Origin: Zizania palustris
Lineage: Eukaryota > Streptophyta > Magnoliopsida > Poales > Poaceae
Reading direction: 5' to 3'
Length of the DNA stretch: 64,000 nucleotides
Assembly (NCBI GenBank): GCA_019279435.1
Contig: JAAALK010000283.1
Span: 58,137,700 to 58,201,699 of the forward strand
Position numbers and translations under genes: made by a program. Shown piece after piece: positions 21,681 to 33,134 of this stretch (position 1 is the first letter of the stretch; each line of letters begins with the position of its first letter). The notes below the pieces were generated by a model. That model was not told the DNA's origin, did not search any database, and worked only from the letters and a program-made list of their open reading frames with translations.

Positions 21681-24600
21681 ATGGCCGACCACCAGAACAC
21701 CAGTTCCAACAACGGAGCAGGAGGAAGCCATGATGCGCCCGAGGGTGTTGTACCCAACTGGGGTGCAACGGGCCCGCGCCAGTCTGGGTCGCCTTCCGCC
21801 AACCACCCCACCTTGGCGGAGATGATGGCGAATCAAAACCAACTGATCACCGCCCTCCTCACCCACATGCAGAACCAACAGGCTCAGTTGGACCGTCTGC
21901 AGAACGGGGAACCTGCCCCTCGCGCACCAGCACCCGCGCCCGCTCCGCAACTCTCAGAGTTCCTGCGCGTGCGCCCGCCCATCTTCTCGAGCACCACCAA
22001 CCCGATGGAGGCCGGAGATTGGCTTCGCACCATCGGAAAGAAGCTCGACCTCCTCCCCTGCACCGACCGGGAGCGAGTGGCCTTCGCCACTCATCAGCTC
22101 CAGGGTCCCGCCGCTGAATGGTGGGACAACTATCGTGAGTCCCAGCCAGAGGACCACGTGGTGACTTGGGCGGAGTTCACCATCGCCTTCCGTGCCGCCC
22201 ATGTCCCCGCCGGTGTCATCGCGGTGAAACAACAGGAGTTCCGCGACCTGCAACAAGGCAACCGGACCGTCATGGAGTACCTCCATGAGTTCAACCGCCT
22301 CGCCCGCTACGCACCGGAGGAAGTGCGCACCGACGCCCTCCGCCAAGCCAAGTTCCTCCGGGGACTTAAGGATGAGCTGTCCATCCAGCTCGTCGCCACC
22401 GACTACGCCGACTTCCAACGGCTAGTCAACAAAGCGCTCATCCAAGAGACTGAGCAGAACAGGCTGGACCTCAATAAGAGGAAGATGATCGCCTTCAAGC
22501 ATCAGCAGGCGAACTCTCAAAGGCCCCGCTTCGTCCCTCCGCCACCAGCGCCCGCCTACCATCCTCGGCCCGCTTACAGGCCACCTCACGCCGCCGGTGG
22601 ATCCAATGCTGGGCATCCTCGCCCCGCTCCACCAGCTCCGGCCGCTCAGCCGACGCCAGCCGCCAAGGCTCCTATCTTGAAGGATCGCCAAGGGAGGCCG
22701 GTCGTCTGCTTCAACTGCCGCAAGGAAGGGCACTATTCGCACCAGTGTCCTCACCCCAAGCAGACCCAAGGCGCGGCACCCAACCAGGCAGTTCGCGCCC
22801 GCGTCAACCACATCAGCGCGGAGGAAGCTCAGGAGGCTCCTGAAGTCGTGCTCGGTACGTTTACTGTGAATTCCGTACCGGCCGTAATATTATTTGACTC
22901 TGGAGCAACACACTCCTTCGTCTCGGAAGATTTTGTGAAAACAAACGAACTAGACGTGCTCCCTCTACCCATCCCCATGGTGATTGCCACTCCCGGCAAT
23001 AGGACCTCAGCCCACTTATACAGCCCTAAGGTTCAAATTGACATCCAAGGAGTACTGTTTCGGGCCGAGCCAGTCCTCATCCAATGCACCGGACTCAACC
23101 TTATACTAGGGATGGATTGGTTGATGAAGCACAAGGGAGTGATCGACTGTGCCAACAAATCCGTCACAGTGACCAACCCTGAAGGCACAACCGTCACCTT
23201 TCGGATGACCAGTCGCAAACCACTCGGAGCATCCCTTCGCTCGATAGCTCTTGAAGAGGTACCTATAGTCAAGGAGTTTGCGGATGTCTTCCCTGAAGAC
23301 TTACCCGGAATGCCTCCCAAGCGGGACATCGAATTCAGAATCGAACTTGTCCCCGGGACCACTCCAATCTCCAAGCGCCCGTACCGGATGGCCGCCAATG
23401 AATTAGCCGAAGTCAAGAGCAACATCGAGGACTTAGAGCAAAAAGGGTATATTCGACCGAGTACCTCACCCTGGGGTGCACCGGTTATATTTGCCATGAA
23501 GAAGGACAAGACCAAGAGGATGTGCGTGGACTATAGATACTTGAACGACGTAACCATCAAGAACAAGTATCCACTGCCTCGGATCGACGACCTGTTCGAT
23601 CAGCTGAAAGGATCCTCGGTGTTTTCCAAGATTGACCTCAGGTCAGGTTATCACCAGTTGAGGATTAGAGAAGAAGACATACCCAAGACTGCCTTCACCT
23701 CCCGCTATGGAGTCTACGAGTACACAGTGATGTCGTTCGGACTCACGAATGCCCCGGCCTTTTTCATGAACATGATGAACAATGTATTCATGGAGTTCTT
23801 GGATAAGTTCATCGTGGTATTCATCGACGATATCCTCGTTTACTCCAAGACCAAGGAAGAACACGAGACTCACCTCCGTCTGACCCTCGGAAAGCTAAGG
23901 GAGCAGCAACTGTACGCCAAATACAGCAAATGTGAATTTTGGTCGTCTGAGGTGAAGTTCCTCGGCCATGTTATATCTGCCGGAGGAATAGCAGTGGACC
24001 CAACCACCGTTGAAGCGGTAACCAACTGGCTGCAGCCCACAACCGTGACCGAGATCCGGAGTTTTCTCGGATTGGCCGGATACTACCGCCGGTTCATCGA
24101 GAATTTTTCCAAGATCGCCAAGCCTATGACCAGACTTCTGCAGAAGGAAGTGAAGTTTGAATGGACCCCCGACTGCGAAGAAAGCTTCCAGACCCTCAAG
24201 AAGAAGCTAGTGTTAGCTCCTATTCTGACTCTGCCAGACATCCGGAAAGACTTCCACGTCTACTATGATGCCTCTCGTCAAGGATTGGGATGCGTCTTAA
24301 TGCAAGAAGGGAAAGTGATATCCTACGCCTCCCGACAGCTAAGGCCGCATGAGCTGAACTATCCGACCCACGACCTGGAACTAGCAGCCGTGGTTCATGC
24401 CTTGAAGATATGGAGACATTACCTTGTGGGAAATAGGTGTGAGGTCTTCACCGACCACAAGAGCCTCAAGTACATATTCACCCAACCAGATCTAAATCTC
24501 AGGCAAAGGAGATGGTTGGAACTGATCAAGGATTACGACTTGGGCATCCATTATCATCCGGGCAAAGCGAATGTGGTGGCAGACGCCCTTAGTCGAAAAG

Positions 24601-26147
24601 GGTACTGCAATGCCATCATGATTCAGGACCAAGCTCCTTTACTGTATAAGGAGATGGAAAGGCTAAACCTAGAGATTACCACTCGAGCGTACCTCGCTGC
24701 CTTGGAGTCTCAGCCTGTCTTAATAGACCAGATCCGAGAAAGGCAGAAGGAAGACCCGGACATCCTGGAGATCCAGCAGAACATGAGGAAGTGTAAAGCC
24801 CCCGGATTTTCCGAGGACGAGCATGGTACCATCTGGTTCGGAAACTGGATCTGCGTACCCGACAAACTTGAGTGGAAGACCCTCATCCTTCAAGAAGCCC
24901 ACGACACTCTATACTCCATTCATCCCGGGAGTACGAAGATGTATCAAGACCTAAAGGAAAAATATTGGTGGGTCAGCATGAAGAGGGAAATAGCAGAGTA
25001 TGTGGCCAAGTGCGACACATGCCAGCGAGTCAAGGCAGAGCATCAGAGGTCTGCCGGACTTCTTCAACCTCTCAAGGTCCCTGAATGGAAGTGGGAAGAA
25101 ATAGGAATGAACTTCATCACGGGACTGCCCAGGACCCAAGCTGGTCATGATTCTATCTGGGTGATCGTCGACCGACTCACCAAGGTAGCTCACTTCGTTC
25201 TGGTCAAGACAACTTACACCGTCGCCAAATTGGCTGAGTTGTATATGACCCAGATCGTGTGCCTTCACGGAGTTCCTAAGAAGATTGTATCTGACCGCGG
25301 GAGTCAGTTTACCTCCAGGTTTTGGAAGAACCTTCAAGAGGAACTCGGCACCCGGCTGAACTTTAGCACTGCCTATCATCCACAGACCGACGGTCAAACC
25401 GAAAGGGTCAACCAGATATTGGAGGATATGCTTAGAGCTTGTGCTCTAGACTTTGGCGGAATGTGGGACAAGAACTTACCTTATGCAGAGTTCTCCTACA
25501 ACAACAGCTATCAAGCCAGCCTGCAAATGTCCTCGTTCGAAGCACTCTATGGACGTAAGTGCAGAATGCCGTTGCTCTGGGATCAAACCGGAGAGTCGCA
25601 ACTGTTTGGGACGGATTTATTAAGAGAAGCTGAAGAGAAGGTTAAGATCATAAGAGACCGATTGAAGGCAGCCCAATCCCGTCAGAAGAGCTATGCCGAC
25701 AACCGTCGAAGAGACCTAGCCTTTGAGGAGGGTGATTATGTCTATCTCGGAGTCACTCCCCTCTGTGGCACTCAAAGGTTCAACATGAAAGGCAAACTGG
25801 CACCCCGCTACGTCGGACCTTTCCAGATCCTCCGACGACAAGGAGAAGTGGCATATCAACTTGAACTGCCTCCATCCTTGGCAGGAGTTCATGATGTGTT
25901 CCATGTCTCTCAGCTAAAGAAGTGCCTCCGTGTACCCACCGAGCAAGCCGACCTTCAGCAGCTTAATGTCCAAGAAGACTTGACCTACGTAGAAAGACCC
26001 ATCAAGATCTTGGAAACCAAGGAGAGAGTAACCAGAAGTCGCGTTGTTCGTTTCTGCAAGGTTCAATGGAACAACCATCCCGCCGAGGAAGCCACTTGGG
26101 AAAAGGAAGACGAACTGAAAGCCCAATATCCCGAGTTATTCGAGTAA
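21681..26147 (+). CDS. A gag-pol polyprotein, uninterrupted, 1488 aa
   Basis: Gag capsid region at about 120-240 (VVTWAEFTIAFRAAHVPAGV). Zinc knuckle CFNCRKEGHYSHQC starts at Cys343. Protease DSGATHSFVS at Asp406. RT with FIDD at 714-717. RNase H with DASRQGLG at Asp863. Integrase with an HHCC finger (His1081 onward, CDTC) and a DD35E core: the second Asp is at 1205 in VSDRGSQF and Glu at 1241 in HPQTDGQTE, exactly 35 residues apart. The position expected for the first catalytic Asp (residue 1144, codon 25110-25112) is Asn in A but Asp in B. A C-terminal chromodomain-like segment (VRFCKVQWNN, EATWEKEDEL) ends the protein. The frame is open, but integrase is predicted inactive. Confidence 0.93.
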   Translation: MADHQNTSSNNGAGGSHDAPEGVVPNWGATGPRQSGSPSANHPTLAEMMANQNQLITALLTHMQNQQAQLDRLQNGEPAPRAPAPAPAPQLSEFLRVRPPIFSSTTNPMEAGDWLRTIGKKLDLLPCTDRERVAFATHQLQGPAAEWWDNYRESQPEDHVVTWAEFTIAFRAAHVPAGVIAVKQQEFRDLQQGNRTVMEYLHEFNRLARYAPEEVRTDALRQAKFLRGLKDELSIQLVATDYADFQRLVNKALIQETEQNRLDLNKRKMIAFKHQQANSQRPRFVPPPPAPAYHPRPAYRPPHAAGGSNAGHPRPAPPAPAAQPTPAAKAPILKDRQGRPVVCFNCRKEGHYSHQCPHPKQTQGAAPNQAVRARVNHISAEEAQEAPEVVLGTFTVNSVPAVILFDSGATHSFVSEDFVKTNELDVLPLPIPMVIATPGNRTSAHLYSPKVQIDIQGVLFRAEPVLIQCTGLNLILGMDWLMKHKGVIDCANKSVTVTNPEGTTVTFRMTSRKPLGASLRSIALEEVPIVKEFADVFPEDLPGMPPKRDIEFRIELVPGTTPISKRPYRMAANELAEVKSNIEDLEQKGYIRPSTSPWGAPVIFAMKKDKTKRMCVDYRYLNDVTIKNKYPLPRIDDLFDQLKGSSVFSKIDLRSGYHQLRIREEDIPKTAFTSRYGVYEYTVMSFGLTNAPAFFMNMMNNVFMEFLDKFIVVFIDDILVYSKTKEEHETHLRLTLGKLREQQLYAKYSKCEFWSSEVKFLGHVISAGGIAVDPTTVEAVTNWLQPTTVTEIRSFLGLAGYYRRFIENFSKIAKPMTRLLQKEVKFEWTPDCEESFQTLKKKLVLAPILTLPDIRKDFHVYYDASRQGLGCVLMQEGKVISYASRQLRPHELNYPTHDLELAAVVHALKIWRHYLVGNRCEVFTDHKSLKYIFTQPDLNLRQRRWLELIKDYDLGIHYHPGKANVVADALSRKGYCNAIMIQDQAPLLYKEMERLNLEITTRAYLAALESQPVLIDQIRERQKEDPDILEIQQNMRKCKAPGFSEDEHGTIWFGNWICVPDKLEWKTLILQEAHDTLYSIHPGSTKMYQDLKEKYWWVSMKREIAEYVAKCDTCQRVKAEHQRSAGLLQPLKVPEWKWEEIGMNFITGLPRTQAGHDSIWVIVDRLTKVAHFVLVKTTYTVAKLAELYMTQIVCLHGVPKKIVSDRGSQFTSRFWKNLQEELGTRLNFSTAYHPQTDGQTERVNQILEDMLRACALDFGGMWDKNLPYAEFSYNNSYQASLQMSSFEALYGRKCRMPLLWDQTGESQLFGTDLLREAEEKVKIIRDRLKAAQSRQKSYADNRRRDLAFEEGDYVYLGVTPLCGTQRFNMKGKLAPRYVGPFQILRRQGEVAYQLELPPSLAGVHDVFHVSQLKKCLRVPTEQADLQQLNVQEDLTYVERPIKILETKERVTRSRVVRFCKVQWNNHPAEEATWEKEDELKAQYPELFE

Positions 26148-26190
26148 CGTTCCAATCTCGAGGACGAGATTCTTGTAAGGGGGATAGGTT

Positions 26191-28630
26191 TGTAACACCC
26201 CAAATTTTCAAAACAATAAAAATATTACAAAATTCAATTTCTTGGAATTTATATTTCTGAAAATACTTCAAATACCCTTTTATACCCAATTGTACTACAG
26301 CATAGAGTAGATGGCCAGATTAAGAGGTGAAACTTTTTGTATATGCTCCTAAGACCAAAATATAATTTTGAGAATTTTTATAGATTTTTACCAACCTTGG
26401 AAGTAGCCCTAAGATTTTAATCTATTATCTGGAATTATTTTTATTCAGAAATGTTTTAAAACAGTAATGGGCCCCTCCCCTCCTTTCTCTCTCTCCCGGC
26501 CGGCCCAGCCCGTTACCTCGCGCGCCTTAGGCTGACAAGTTGACCCCACCTGTCGGCGCCGATCTCCTCCCCTCGCGCGCACCCGACAGCCCGGCCCCAT
26601 CCGTCAGTCGCCACCCTCGCTCGCCCGCGCCCGCCGACCAGTGGCCCCCGCCTGTCAGCTTCGTCCTCAACCTCGCGCCAGCCCCCCTAATCCCGCCGGT
26701 GAGAACTTCGCCTCGGATCCCCTCGTCGGCTCCCCCTTCCGTTAAACCGAGGCCGGCATTAACTCCCCCGAGGCCCACCGGTCAATTAAGCGCGTTAAGG
26801 CGCGCGTTTAAGCCCCTAGATCACCTTCACGCGCCTGGCCGCGCCTTCGCCGGTGAGTAAAGCCCTCCTCGGCTTTCCTTGCATGCGAGCCCCCTCCGGT
26901 GTCCTATTTAACCCCCCGGCCTACGCCGCGTTCGACCCCCACGCCCACTCGCTTCGAGAACGAACCGAACGCCTACGATTCGCATTTTAGTGCTCCCCTC
27001 CTGCTTCGTCTCCGGCCACCGTTCGCCCTCGCCTCAGACCGCCTCCGTCCACGCCCTCGCCACCGTCGTGACCGCAAGGACGACCTCGACCTCGGCCACC
27101 CCTCCGCCGACGTCGAACCCCGCCGGAACACCATCGTCGACGAGGAGCCCGAAGTATTTCGTCGTCTACCCTCGCCGCCGACCACTTCCCGTCGACCCCT
27201 CGCCTCGCCTAAGGTACCGTCACGACCGCCGTAGTGCCCTCTTTCCATTTCTAGGTTTAGCTAGGGCCGCCGTCGCTCGCCGTGGCCGCTGGCCCGCTCG
27301 CCGTCGTCGGAGAAGACGACTGGCACGGGTCGAGTACCCGTGCCGTGTCGGATCTGATCCCGACCGTGCGATCGCGATCGGGCGACGCATATGAGCCCAC
27401 GTACGCGATCTAATACGCACCGTCGGATCTGGTCAAAGCGTTACGTTTTAATCTCGTGCGTCCATTTCCATTTAAAACCCGCGTTCGATCTCGTGCGTCC
27501 ACGTAGCACCCTTTCGCACGTTTTAATCCTGGTCGTCCGTTGTCACTTAAAGCGCCCCACCTCGCCTGCGCACGTTGGATATGGATCCGACGGTCTAGAT
27601 CGACCCGGTGCACGCGCACAGTGCGCGGGTTCACCGTGGGCCTGGCTCACCGTGGACCCGAGGGGTTTAAAAATTGAAAATGGATTTCAGAAATACTTTT
27701 AAACTTGTAAAATTCATATCTGGCGCATTTGAACTCTAAAAATTGCCATTCCAATTTCAGAAAATTCATAATATTATTCTCTACGTGTTTATACCATAAA
27801 AACAGTAGGTTTACATTGGACATTTCATGTTTATTTAAATGAATATTTAAATACCCTTAGGTTAAAAATGTAAATTTAATTATTTAAAATCCAGTAAAGT
27901 TTGTATTTATTTATTTCCTGTTGATATGAACAAATCACTAAGTTTTCTATGAAACTTTCATTTTAAATTTATTAGAGAGCTTAAAAATGAGAATAACCCC
28001 TTTTAAAACCCTCTTTCAAAGGACAACACTTTATTTTAATTTCTTTTAAAATTATTTATAAACTGAATTTCAGAACCCTAACAACTTGATTTATTTTTAA
28101 TCAAACCAACTTAAACCTATGTGATTATTATGTGATGTTATATTGTTTGGTTGAATGTTGTATTTATTTTATTTTACTTTATTATATTAAAAAGACTACG
28201 ACGTCGCCGAGGAGCCGGAGTACTTCCCCGAAGTCCCTCCCTCTCCCTTTGCTGAACAAGGCAAGTCACCAAACCAATCTTTTGAGCATATTGAACCCAT
28301 GTTTGATTAAACTATCGCTAAAACCCATAGGTTATACATGCATTAGTAAAACAAACCATTACAATATATTTATTTAGGATCCCCCGACCTTGATGTGCAA
28401 CCCAAGCCATGCTATCTCGCCTAACCTCCTTGTCACCATATGGTCAATGATATTAGCTAGTGTCCAATGTATTGACACGATCGCTATAGGATAAAAATGA
28501 GTCGTAGCAAAATTGTTCTATTACATGATCCCCGTTACTTCTTATCCTTGGAAATTCTATTGGTGATGAGTTATGGTTGTGAGTGTATGCATGGTGGGTT
28601 CCGGGTGCAAGCTAGGGCATTGGTCGGTAG
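26191..28630 (+). repeat. 3' LTR of element A, first part
   Basis: Starts TGTAACACCCC after the purine-rich AAGGGGGATAGG (26178-26189, polypurine tract). Contains the full leader region missing from the 5' LTR, including CCTAAG|GTACCG near 27212. Ends at GGTAG, the target duplicated by B; it resumes at 41042. Confidence 0.92.
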
Positions 28631-31600
28631 TGTAACACCCCAAATTTTCAAAGCAATAAAAATATTATTGAATTCAATTTATTGAAATTATTATTTCAGA
28701 AAATACTTTTAAATCCCTTTTATACCCTTTTGAACTACAACATAGAGTAGATGACCAAATCAGGAGGTGAAACTTTTTGTATATGATCCTAAGACCAAAA
28801 TATAATTTTGAGAATTTTTATAAATTTTTACCAGCCTTGGAAGTAGCCCTAATATTTTAACCCATTTTCTGGAATTATTTTTATTCAGAAAAGTATTAGA
28901 ACAGTATTGGGCTCCTCTCCCTCCCTTCTCTCTCTCCCGGCCGGCCCAGCCCGTTACCGCGCCCGCCTTAGACCGCCACATGGACCCCACCTGTCGGCGC
29001 CGAATTTTTCCTCTCGCGCGCGAACCCGACACCTCGGCCCCACCCGTCAGTCGCCACCCTCGCCCGCTCGCGCTCACTGGTCAGTGGCCCCCGCGTGTCA
29101 GATCCGTCTTCAACCCCGCGCCGTCGCCCCCAAATCGCGCCGACCGACGACCTCGCCCTCGGATTCGCCTCGCCGACGCGTCCCCCATTAAATTGCCGTC
29201 ATAAATCGGTCCCCCGCGTCGCGCCGACCGTTTCCCCGCTTTAACCTTCGCGTTTATGCCACGGGATCGCCGCTCCGCGTGCATGGCCGAGCCATCGCCG
29301 GCGAGTAAAGGCCCTCGGCCGGTTTCCTTGCATGCGAGCCCTCCCCGGCGCCCTATTTAAGCCCCCAGCCTGAGCCGCGTCCGACCCCCACGCTTAATCG
29401 CCTCGAGGACGAACAGAGCACTCGCATTTCGCTTTTTAGCGCACACCCTCTGATTCACCTCCGGCCACCGCTCGCCGTCGCACCAGACCACCTCCGCCCG
29501 TGCCTCCGCCACCAACGTGACCGCGAGGACGACCCCGACCTCGGCCACCCCTCCACCGACGTCGAACCCCGCCGGATCGCCGTCGCCGCCAAGGACCCGA
29601 ACGCCTCCACCGCCTACGCTCGTCGCCGGCCTCACTCCGTCGACCCCGGACCACCGCAACGGTACCCTTTTGTTCCCCTCGGTACCCCCTTTCCGTTTTT
29701 AGCCCTAGCTAGACTAGATAGCCCTCGACCTCGCCGGAATCGCTCGCCGTCGTATCACCGGAGTCGGGGAAGAAGGGGTACTTTACCCCCCCGACACGCA
29801 CTGTGCCGGATTCAATCCTGGCCGTGCGATCCAGATCCAACGCTTGGGTTAAATCATCTGTTCGGTTTAATCCTGGCCGTCGGATCTGAGCGAAGCGGTA
29901 CGGTGCGATCTCGTGCGTCCATCTGTATTTAAAACCCGCGTTAAATCCCGTGCGTCCACGTGGTACCGGTTCGAACGTTTTAATCCTGGCCGTCCATCGC
30001 GACTTACGCGTCCCGCCTCGCCCTCGCGCGTCGGATCTGGATCCGACGGTCCAGATCGACCCGGTGCACGCGCACAGTGCGCGGGTTCACCGTGGGCCTG
30101 GCTCACCGTGGACCCGAGAAGTTTAAAATTTGAAAATAAATTCCAGAAATGCCTTTAAACTTGTAAAATTCATATCTAATGCATTTGGACTCTAAAAATT
30201 ACCATTCCAATTTTAGAAAATTCATAAAATTATTCTCTACACGTTTATGCAATAAGAACAGTAGGTTTACTTTGACATTTTCATGTTTATTTAAATAAGT
30301 ATTCAAATGCCCTTAGGATTTAAATGTAAATTTAAATATTTAAATTCCAGAAAATTTATATAATTGTCCCTTTCTGTTTAAACACTAAAAACCACTGAGT
30401 TTTCCCTGAATCATTTATATTAAATTGATTAGAAAACTTAATGTAGTATTATACACACTTAGAAACCCTTTTTATGAAAAACAATAATTCATTTAGATTC
30501 ACTTTAAATTAATGGAGAAATAAATTGCAGAACTTTAATCTTTGAATTTATTTTATTTATAATCAAACCAACTTAAACTTACGTGTTTATAATGTAATGT
30601 TATATTGTTTGATTGAATGTTGTGTTCTTTTTATTCTACTTTATATTAAAAAGACTACGACGTCGCCGAGGAGCCGGAGTACTTCCCCGAAGTCCCTCCC
30701 TCTCCCTTTGCTGAACAAGGCAAGTCACCAAACAATTCTTTTGAGCATATTGAACCCATGTCTGAATTGACTATCGCTAAAACACATAGGTTATGTATAT
30801 GCATTAGTCAAATGAACCCTTACATTATATTTATTTAGGATCCCCCGACCTTGATGTGCAACCCAAGCCATGCTATCTCGCCTAACCTCCTTGTCACCAT
30901 GTGATCAATGATATTAGCTAGTGTCCAATGTATTGGCACGGCCGCTATAGGATAAAAATGAGTCGTAGCGAAATGATTCTATTATATGATCCCGTTACTT
31001 CTTATCTTTGGAAATTCTGTTGGTGATGAGTCATGGTTGTGAGTGTATGCATGGTGGGTTCCGGGTGCAAGCTAGGGCATTGGTCAGTCGCACCCGGGGC
31101 ACTATAAGGACCGGTCTGAGGGATCCGTTGCAATACACTTACGTACTAACCACAAGTCTAGTGGGTAAGTCCTAACTAAGGTATGGGTTGTTCCAAACCG
31201 AGGCCACCACTTGGAGATGGGTCAAGTTGCACCTGCGGGTGACTTGTACCAATGTGGCGCAAAAGGGGGTGCGACGTTAGCCGGGATGCGGCCCGGCGCG
31301 CCGGCGAAACCTAGAGCGGGTGGTTATCGCTTGGAACATCTCATATTGAGGTTTTGGCACGAGTTCCCGTGAAATGGGTCATCTCGTTGAGATGAGTGCG
31401 TGCCTTGTGGGTACAGTAGTACATCTCTGATCAGAGTCTTAAATCTTTTCGAAAAGCCGAGCCCACGGTCAAGGGCGGGTTGCGTGACATCCCCCAGTTA
31501 GATTACCTTGGATATGATTGTGCATGATGGATTGACATGTAAGGACCGTTGTGCGAGGAGGTAAAACGTACTCCTCGAGTTAGTTGATGTTGATGATGCT

Positions 31601-32019
31601 CATGTTTACTTTCCGCATGATTAAAATATGATTACACTAAATGCCATAACTGCAACTGCTTTATTCCGCATTGTTAGCCTTATCCTTCCTTGTTTATTAT
31701 CCTGCATTATTATTTGCATTTGCGGTGGCTTGTTGAGTACTTTTTGTACTCATACCCGTTGGACCCCACAGAGGATGCTTATCTTGAAGACGGTCTGGAG
31801 TAGCGACCCAGTCAAGAAGAAAAATCCTGAAGAAGAAGTTCGTCATGCCGTTGTCTAATTATTTTACTCTACTGCTTTATTAAAACAATGTTGTAATAAA
31901 TATGGTCTGCGTACCATGAATTTTACCGTATGTACGTTGTCGCATGATGAACCTCTTGTATTATTGTTTTTCTATGGAAATTCAATAATGTCTCGATTTT
32001 GATAAATCGGGGCGTGACA
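28631..32019 (+). repeat. 5' LTR of element B
   Basis: TGTAACACCCC to GCGTGACA. TATTTAA box at 29354-29360. Contains the same exon-like blocks (30654-30719 and 31772-31803) and structured region (31061-31456) as A. PBS TGGTATCAGAGC follows at 32023-32034. Confidence 0.94.
31061..31456 (+). ncRNA. conserved structured RNA region in the B LTR (candidate)
   Basis: Hairpin CCGGGTGC/GCACCCGG (31061-31097); junction stem GGCACG/CGTGCC (31356-31404) with an inner arm CATCTC-GTT-GAGATG that pairs perfectly; palindromes CTCTGATCAGAG (31425-31436) and CTTTTCGAAAAG (31445-31456). The 3' LTR of B repeats all of it. Confidence 0.5.
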
Positions 32020-32022
32020 AGA

Positions 32023-32034
32023 TGGTATCAGAGC
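32023..32034 (+). promoter_or_regulatory. primer binding site of element B
   Basis: TGGTATCAGAGC, initiator-Met tRNA type, three bases after the LTR. Confidence 0.9.
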
Positions 32035-32158
32035 CGACTTGACTGTAGGAAGCCAAACAGACCCGCCTAGCCATTAAGCCATAGGAAATTATTTCCTGAA
32101 AATCTACTTCATAAACTTTGTTCCTCTCCTCACTTTTATTCAACTTGCTGTTTTGTAG

Positions 32159-32939
32159 ATGCCAGTCTACCAAGTTCACAGTTACTGCCGCCACTATGAG
32201 GGCTTCGTCCGGGAGCTCCGCATGATGCTCACCTTCCTCGGGTTCCTCTTCGAACCCGAATTTCAAGGAGTCTACCCCGACGAGTTCGCCGGGCCTTGCG
32301 ACGTCTCCCTCACCGTCCATGGCTCCGGAGAACATCTGCCGCCCTACACCACCGCACTTGGAGGCCCGACTTTCGACGTCGCGTGCCAACGAGTCGCCCT
32401 CCAGGCCCTCATGGAGCTGAGGATGATCTACGACGATCGTCTTCAGAACTCATCCTTCCGGCTTGTGCCGAAGCGTACTCCCGGAGCCCACCGTAGTATC
32501 TACCTCGGAGTTCACTCCGTGCGTGATCCGGTCATGGCTCGGCAGTCGCGTCTTCTGCAGGCCATGGATGATCTTCACACCGAGGCGGTGCTCGACGCCG
32601 ACGAGCACCATGAGGCGGTTGCGTTTCTTCGTGAAGAAACGAAGAACCTGATCCAGCAGAACGGCGAGCTGCAGCGCAAGATCATGGAGCTGCAGAAGGA
32701 CATCGCGGAGATGGTTCCTCTTCTTCCAAGGAAGGAAGAAGCCTATCCGTGAGCCCCTCCCTCGCCCCAAGAGGATCCCGCCACGACCCTCCCCTGCCAG
32801 GCCTTCCACCAGCGCCCCTACACCACGCCCCGGCCTCGTCTCCGACTCCATCATCGAGAATTTTCTCGAGCCCACCATCTCTCTGGAGCCGCGCGCTCGT
32901 GGTTCCGAGAGCACGGAGACCGCCTCCGGTGGCGAGTAG
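32159..32939 (+). pseudogene. extra ORF of element B, one 1-bp frameshift
   Basis: Collinear with the A ORF at 20713-21492 and almost identical in the first 190 residues. One extra G near 32733 (GGAAGGAAG against GGAAGAAG in A) shifts the frame and stops it at 32752. The remaining C-terminal sequence is preserved in the other frame up to a stop at 32937-32939. Total length is that of A plus one base. Either a very recent mutation or a sequencing error. Confidence 0.8.
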
Positions 32940-33134
32940 GCGTTAGGAGACGCTAGCTAAATAAGAATCAAACTTTTGTATGTGGTGCTACCCACGACGA
33001 GTGTGTCATGGGTAGAATAAAAACTTGATTGTAACAAACACTTTATGCCACTATATATAGTTATGTGCTTGAATCTTATATGATTGTATTATCATCTCGT
33101 CATTCTTTACTTTATCGCTTTGTATATTCAGAAG

